A stretch of 64,000 nucleotides of DNA, taken from positions 806,001 to 870,000 of the forward strand of contig NZ_JAGTUU010000001.1 in the NCBI RefSeq assembly GCF_018224955.1, given 5' to 3'. Each line of letters begins with the position of its first letter. Within the stretch, counting starts at the first letter, position 1. Both the position numbers and the translations under genes were made by a program. The stretch is from Thetidibacter halocola. GTDB taxonomy: Bacteria > Pseudomonadota > Alphaproteobacteria > Rhodobacterales > Rhodobacteraceae. This document shows, piece after piece, positions 61,051 through 64,000 of this stretch. Under the pieces are notes generated by a model. That model was not told the DNA's origin. It saw only the letters and a list, made by a program, of their open reading frames with translations, and did not search any database.

Positions 61051-61389
61051 TCAGCGTGCCTTCTGCGGGTAACGGTCGGCCTCGGCAAAGACGTCGATGG
61101 CGATGGTGCCCGCCTTGACGGCGACGGCATGTTCGACACCTGCGGGAATGTCGTAGCTCATCCCCGGACCATGGCGGCGAGTCAGCCCGTCGATGGTCAG
61201 CGCCACCTCGCCCACGACCACGGTGCCCCATTCTGGACCGTGCGCATGCGGCGGCAGGCTGAAGTCCTGATGGAAGTGGAAAAACACCACCAACCCCGCC
61301 TCCGAGCGAACAGCATGGGAGGTGACGACCGTTTCGGGAAAGGGAACGTCGAGCGCGGGCATCGCGTCGAAGAATTCGGGTAGCTGCAT
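61051..61389 (-). CDS. Small cupin-domain protein
   Basis: A 112-aa single cupin: VVFFHFHQDFSLPPHAHGPEWGTVVVGEV with metal-type His residues (HxH ... E), and GMSYDIPAGVEHAVAV for motif 2. Quoted part: SLPPHAHGPEWG. It may bind a metal and a small molecule; catalytic or binding role cannot be told. AAAGGA precedes the ATG. Confidence 0.8.
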   Translation of the reverse strand: MQLPEFFDAMPALDVPFPETVVTSHAVRSEAGLVVFFHFHQDFSLPPHAHGPEWGTVVVGEVALTIDGLTRRHGPGMSYDIPAGVEHAVAVKAGTIAIDVFAEADRYPQKAR

Positions 61390-61411
61390 TGGTGTATCCT
61401 TTCGAGTCCGG

Positions 61412-61843
61412 TCAATCCACCAGGCCAAGCTGGCGGGCGATGCTGGCGCTGTCGAAATAGTCGCGGCCCTCGACCACCTTGCCGTCCTGCACCCGCATGA
61501 CGCTACAGTAGCGCACTTCCATCCGGCGACCCGAGCGCGGGAATTCCCCAAGGGTGGAGTGAAGAGGTCCGGTCTGCGTGCCGCGATTGAGGAACTCGAC
61601 GACAGCCCAGCCATCGGGTCCGTCGCCTCCGGTGATGACATTGACGACCTTGACCTGGCCGTCGGGGAAAGCCGCGCGCCAGCGGTGGTAATCGGCAAGG
61701 TAGCCTTCAGGGCCGATTTGCGCCTCGCCGTGCGCCACATCCTAGAATTGGCAATCCGGGGCGATGACGGCAGCGCCGCGTTCCGGGTCGCGCAGATCCC
61801 AGGATTCGTGGAACTGTCGGATAGTTTTTTCGATACTGTTCAT
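61412..61843 (-). pseudogene. NTF2/SnoaL-like gene interrupted by an in-frame amber codon
   Basis: A 144-codon frame beginning at an ATG with GGGAGGAAG upstream and overlapping the preceding cupin stop (ATGA). It reads MNSIEKTIRQFHESWDLRD ... APDCQF, then TAG at 61742-61744, then DVAHGEAQIGPEGYLADYH and EFLNRGTQTG to the normal end. Both halves belong to one ester-cyclase/SnoaL-like domain in the same phase, so a single base change (for example TGG or CAG to TAG) explains the break. A GTG at 61738 could restart the second half (108 aa). Either a true pseudogene, a suppressed stop or a sequencing error. Confidence 0.75.
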
Positions 61844-62256
61844 TTGGCTTCCTCCCCTGTCGGGTCGCCCGGCTGTGGCGGCAGTTGCACAATCGCGAGG
61901 CGCACATCGTCATCTCCGAGAACTGTAGTTGTGTGACCTGCACCCGCCACATCCTCCATCCGCCAGATCGCGCCCGCACCGAATTCGCGCACCTCGCCGT
62001 CACCCGCCTCGACCCGCAACCGGCCCGAGAAGCAAAACGCCACCTGCCGTCGCGGCGACGGGTGCTGCGCGCCGCCCCAACCCGCAGGCAGGATCAGGTA
62101 GAGCAACCCGGTCGCCTCTTCGGTGGCGGAGATTGGCATGGCGGGTGCGGGTGGGGCGAAGGCGTCCGCGTCCAGCGGGACGGCGAGATCGGCAAAGTGG
62201 GAAATCCCGGCTGCATCCTCGGTCAGATGGAGAACCAGCATGGTGTTCTTGGGCAA
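61840..62256 (-). CDS. Cupin-domain protein
   Basis: A 138-aa cupin: QHPSPRRQVAFCFSGRLRVEAGDG and GHTTTVLGDDDVRLAIVQL. Motif 1 His is present (QHPSPR) but others vary, so metal binding is uncertain. Start TTG at 62256 is supported by GAGGAG eight bases upstream; the ATG at 62241 has none. Sixty bp downstream of the methyltransferase, the largest gap in the operon. Confidence 0.8.
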   Translation of the reverse strand: MPKNTMLVLHLTEDAAGISHFADLAVPLDADAFAPPAPAMPISATEEATGLLYLILPAGWGGAQHPSPRRQVAFCFSGRLRVEAGDGEVREFGAGAIWRMEDVAGAGHTTTVLGDDDVRLAIVQLPPQPGDPTGEEAK

Positions 62257-62316
62257 ATGTCTATCTCCTCATGTCGGCTTGATAGCATGTCTTTTTCTGG
62301 CTGGATGTCGGTAGCC

Positions 62317-63123
62317 TCAGCCCGCGGGTTTCGTGGCGATCATCGTCACGAAGGGCAGGAAGCCGTAGAGCGTCCCGGCCTCGGCGCGGCGCAGGTATTC
62401 GGCCTCCAGCGCGTCGGCCAGCGGCTGGGCGATCACGCCTTCGGCCACCAGTCGCGCCGATGCCATTCTGACCCAGACGAGGTTACCCATCCCGTCCGTC
62501 ACCACGCGGTTGGCTGTGTCAAAGTGGTCGACCGTCAGTTCGGCCGCGCGGGCCAGCGGCTTGAGCTTGCCCGCAAGCCATGCGTCGGTCACCGACCCGG
62601 CCACGAAGGCCTGAGCGCAGGCCCCCAGCGGATCGCCGGGTCCGAGTCCCAGCGAAGCCTTGGAAAAATCGGCGTCGCAGACGACAAGTGTGCCGCCCGG
62701 TCGCAGGATGCGCGCGGCTTCGGCGACCAGCGGGGCTGGGTCGGCGACATGGGATAGCACCGTGTGCAGGATGGCGATGTCGGCGCTTGCGTCCGCGAGG
62801 CCGAGCGCCGCACCGTCGCCCAACCGGAATTCGAGGTTCGCCCGGTCGCCCACCAACGCCCGTGCCTTGTCCGTCAAGGCATTGGACGGCTCTATACCAA
62901 GGACCGAGGCCTGACCGAAGCGGTCGGCGATGCGCCGGGTCACGCCACCGGTGCCGCAACCGATATCGACGATCAGACCACCCTCGGGCGGGTCGAGCCT
63001 GTCGAGATAGGCGTCGATCAACGGCAGCATGGTCGGATCCGCCGCCCTGGTCTCAAGCCCTGCGACGATGATCTCGATGATGTCTGGCGACGCAGCATCT
63101 ACATCGGCGAAGGGGTCGCTCAT
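62317..63123 (-). CDS. SAM-dependent class I methyltransferase
   Basis: A 268-aa methyltransferase: LIVDIGCGTGGVTRRIADRFG (SAM loop, in part IGCGTGGVTRRIA), VLGIEPS, DIAILHTVLSHVADP, ARILRPGGTLVVCDADF. UbiE/Methyltransf_11 type; acceptor unknown. The final residues include YGFLPFVTMIATKPAG. ATG at 63123 overlaps the upstream stop (ATGA). Confidence 0.88.
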   Translation of the reverse strand: MSDPFADVDAASPDIIEIIVAGLETRAADPTMLPLIDAYLDRLDPPEGGLIVDIGCGTGGVTRRIADRFGQASVLGIEPSNALTDKARALVGDRANLEFRLGDGAALGLADASADIAILHTVLSHVADPAPLVAEAARILRPGGTLVVCDADFSKASLGLGPGDPLGACAQAFVAGSVTDAWLAGKLKPLARAAELTVDHFDTANRVVTDGMGNLVWVRMASARLVAEGVIAQPLADALEAEYLRRAEAGTLYGFLPFVTMIATKPAG

Positions 63124-63503
63124 CCCGTCAACTGCCGAGCGTAATCCTCCGCATCGAACCATCCCCGCGAAGCCGCGACCTTGCCGCTCGCGTCAATCTC
63201 CCATTCCTCCCAACCCGTGATCCGCAGCGGCTTGCGGGTCTCTGAATGGTGGCCGGTGAAGGTCCAGAGATACAGGACATGATTGCCGGCGACGCGCAGC
63301 CCGTCGCAGACAAGGTTCAGGTCCGGCACATCGGCGAAGAAACCCGCCGCCATCGCGGCGACGCCCTGGCGCCCCTCCCGGGGCGTGCCACGGTTGATGA
63401 CGATGCCGCCGTCTTCGGCGTAAAAGGACGCGACCGCCTCGGCCGAGCGACTGTTCCAGGCGGCGGTGTAGCCCGTGGCGATGGCGTGGATGTCAGTCGT
63501 CAT
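63120..63503 (-). CDS. NTF2/SnoaL-like protein
   Basis: A 127-aa cone-fold protein: YTAAWNSRSAEAVASFYAEDGGIVINRG, VAAMAAGFFADVPDL, and WEIDASGKVAASRGWFDAEDYARQL. Such proteins are small-molecule isomerases, cyclases or binders. It is related in fold but not closely in sequence to the broken copy at 61412-61843. ATG at 63503, one base after the sulfotransferase stop. Confidence 0.82.
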   Translation of the reverse strand: MTTDIHAIATGYTAAWNSRSAEAVASFYAEDGGIVINRGTPREGRQGVAAMAAGFFADVPDLNLVCDGLRVAGNHVLYLWTFTGHHSETRKPLRITGWEEWEIDASGKVAASRGWFDAEDYARQLTG

Positions 63504-63504
63504 G

Positions 63505-64000
63505 TCAGGCTTCTTTCCGTTCGGCATCCGCCGGCTCGCCGCCGAACATCGCCCAGAACTCGTCGCGGGCATTGCTGCGCGGGAACGCTGTGCCTGGTGT
63601 CGGCACATCGAGGAAGCGGCAGAGCGGTTCCCAGCCATCTGACGGTGTGAATACCAGCAGCCGATCGGCTGGCACGGTGGCGCGGACCTTTTTGTTATTG
63701 CGACGATAGGCAGCGATCGAACTTTCGCGATCTAGGCCGCCGAACACCCCGTCGACCAGCAGGATCTCCATGGTCCCGAACAATTCGATCATGGTCGGTG
63801 GCACTGGAAGCGATTTGTAATGCGCAAAGAACTTGCCGATGGTCTTGGAATAGCTGGCCCACCAGTCATCTTCCGGGCGCTCCGTGTGGATCACCTTCGC
63901 GTCGGGAAAGGCCACACGCATATCCTGCCAGTAGGCGGCACCGGGAAAATCCACCTGCGACGTGTACCCCGCGAACACCTGTGCCCACTCGACATCATGC
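63505..64000 (-). CDS. Sulfotransferase-family protein, C-terminal part
   Basis: The frame is open to the right edge (codons for HDVEWAQV precede the first internal GTG at 63978), so the gene starts outside. Visible: VDFPGAAYWQDMRVAFPDAKVIHTERPEDDWW and SDGWEPLCRFLDVPTPGTAFP (in part: FPDAKVIHTERPEDDWW, DGWEPLCRFLDVP), the strand-loop and C-terminal features of P-loop sulfotransferases. The PAPS P-loop lies beyond the window. First visible gene of the leftward operon. Confidence 0.82.
   Translation of the reverse strand, partial: HDVEWAQVFAGYTSQVDFPGAAYWQDMRVAFPDAKVIHTERPEDDWWASYSKTIGKFFAHYKSLPVPPTMIELFGTMEILLVDGVFGGLDRESSIAAYRRNNKKVRATVPADRLLVFTPSDGWEPLCRFLDVPTPGTAFPRSNARDEFWAMFGGEPADAERKEA

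Noticed and set aside
61742-61744. Amber codon read as pyrrolysine
   Set aside because: No pylT/pylS/pylBCD genes are visible and the host group is not known for pyrrolysine; a nonsense mutation or sequencing error is simpler.
56980-64000. Intact prophage or integrative conjugative element
   Set aside because: Only an integrase tail and a dead IS66 copy are seen; no structural, replication or conjugation genes within the window.

Overview
The window looks like chromosomal DNA of a GC-rich alphaproteobacterium, most likely Rhodobacterales (roseobacter/Paracoccaceae type). This rests on protein families and gene order recognised by eye: an mraZ-rsmH-ftsL-ftsI cell-division cluster, PhaR, DUF2842 and DUF6524 membrane proteins, an acidic roseobacter-type protein, GlgX/A/C/B with an AglA-like glucosidase, and pervasive ATGA/TGATG stop-start overlaps with frequent GTG and TTG starts. 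No database search was possible.

Layout. 1-2.1 kb: start of the division/cell-wall (dcw) cluster running leftward. 2.1-2.8 kb: a gene-free region with a perfect 15-bp hairpin and an AT-rich cluster of four DnaA-box-like sequences. 2.8-11.9 kb: housekeeping genes (TatD, an MBL hydrolase, two carriers, thiamine pyrophosphokinase, an 804-aa acidic protein, PurA). 11.9-13.6 kb: cobalt-type nitrile hydratase (accessory, beta, alpha). 13.7-15.9 kb: SecG and PyrG. 15.9-17.4 kb: a visibly lower-GC insertion carrying one gene with a HEPN-type RNase motif, next to a perfect 21-bp inverted-repeat pair. 17.4-23.4 kb: RlmJ, two TerB-like proteins, a PhnD-like protein and a complete polar amino-acid ABC transporter. 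23.4-29.6 kb: a SulP carrier divergent from a gamma-glutamylation-type amine catabolic operon (two glutamine-synthetase-like ligases, an amidotransferase, a PuuB-like oxidase) with a 16-bp palindrome as putative operator. 29.7-35.2 kb: methyltransferases, a DegT aminotransferase, PhaR, XseA.

35.3-40.3 kb: five tightly coupled genes for oxidative (De Ley-Doudoroff) galactose use, from GH42 beta-galactosidase to KDPGal aldolase, without a visible galactonate dehydratase. 40.5-45.3 kb: a stand-alone AsnC effector domain and a 1477-aa putative secreted nuclease with N-terminal RTX-like repeats and three exactly 468-bp lamin-tail units. 45.4-54.1 kb: glycogen synthesis and breakdown operon headed by a GH13 alpha-glucosidase. 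54.2-56.8 kb: a conserved hypothetical gene divergent from a fused iron-type ABC permease.

56.9-64 kb: an accessory region beginning at tRNA-Thr(TGT), with an integrase C-terminal remnant pointing at the tRNA, a decayed IS66 copy, and then a leftward, almost fully translationally coupled operon: sulfotransferase, NTF2-like protein, SAM methyltransferase, cupin, NTF2-like gene broken by an amber codon, second cupin, GNAT, ChaC-like cyclotransferase, M19 dipeptidase and a second ChaC-like gene whose tail is fused to the IS66 remnant. This last operon is the best candidate for an undescribed pathway; two of its activities together could degrade glutathione-like gamma-glutamyl peptides.
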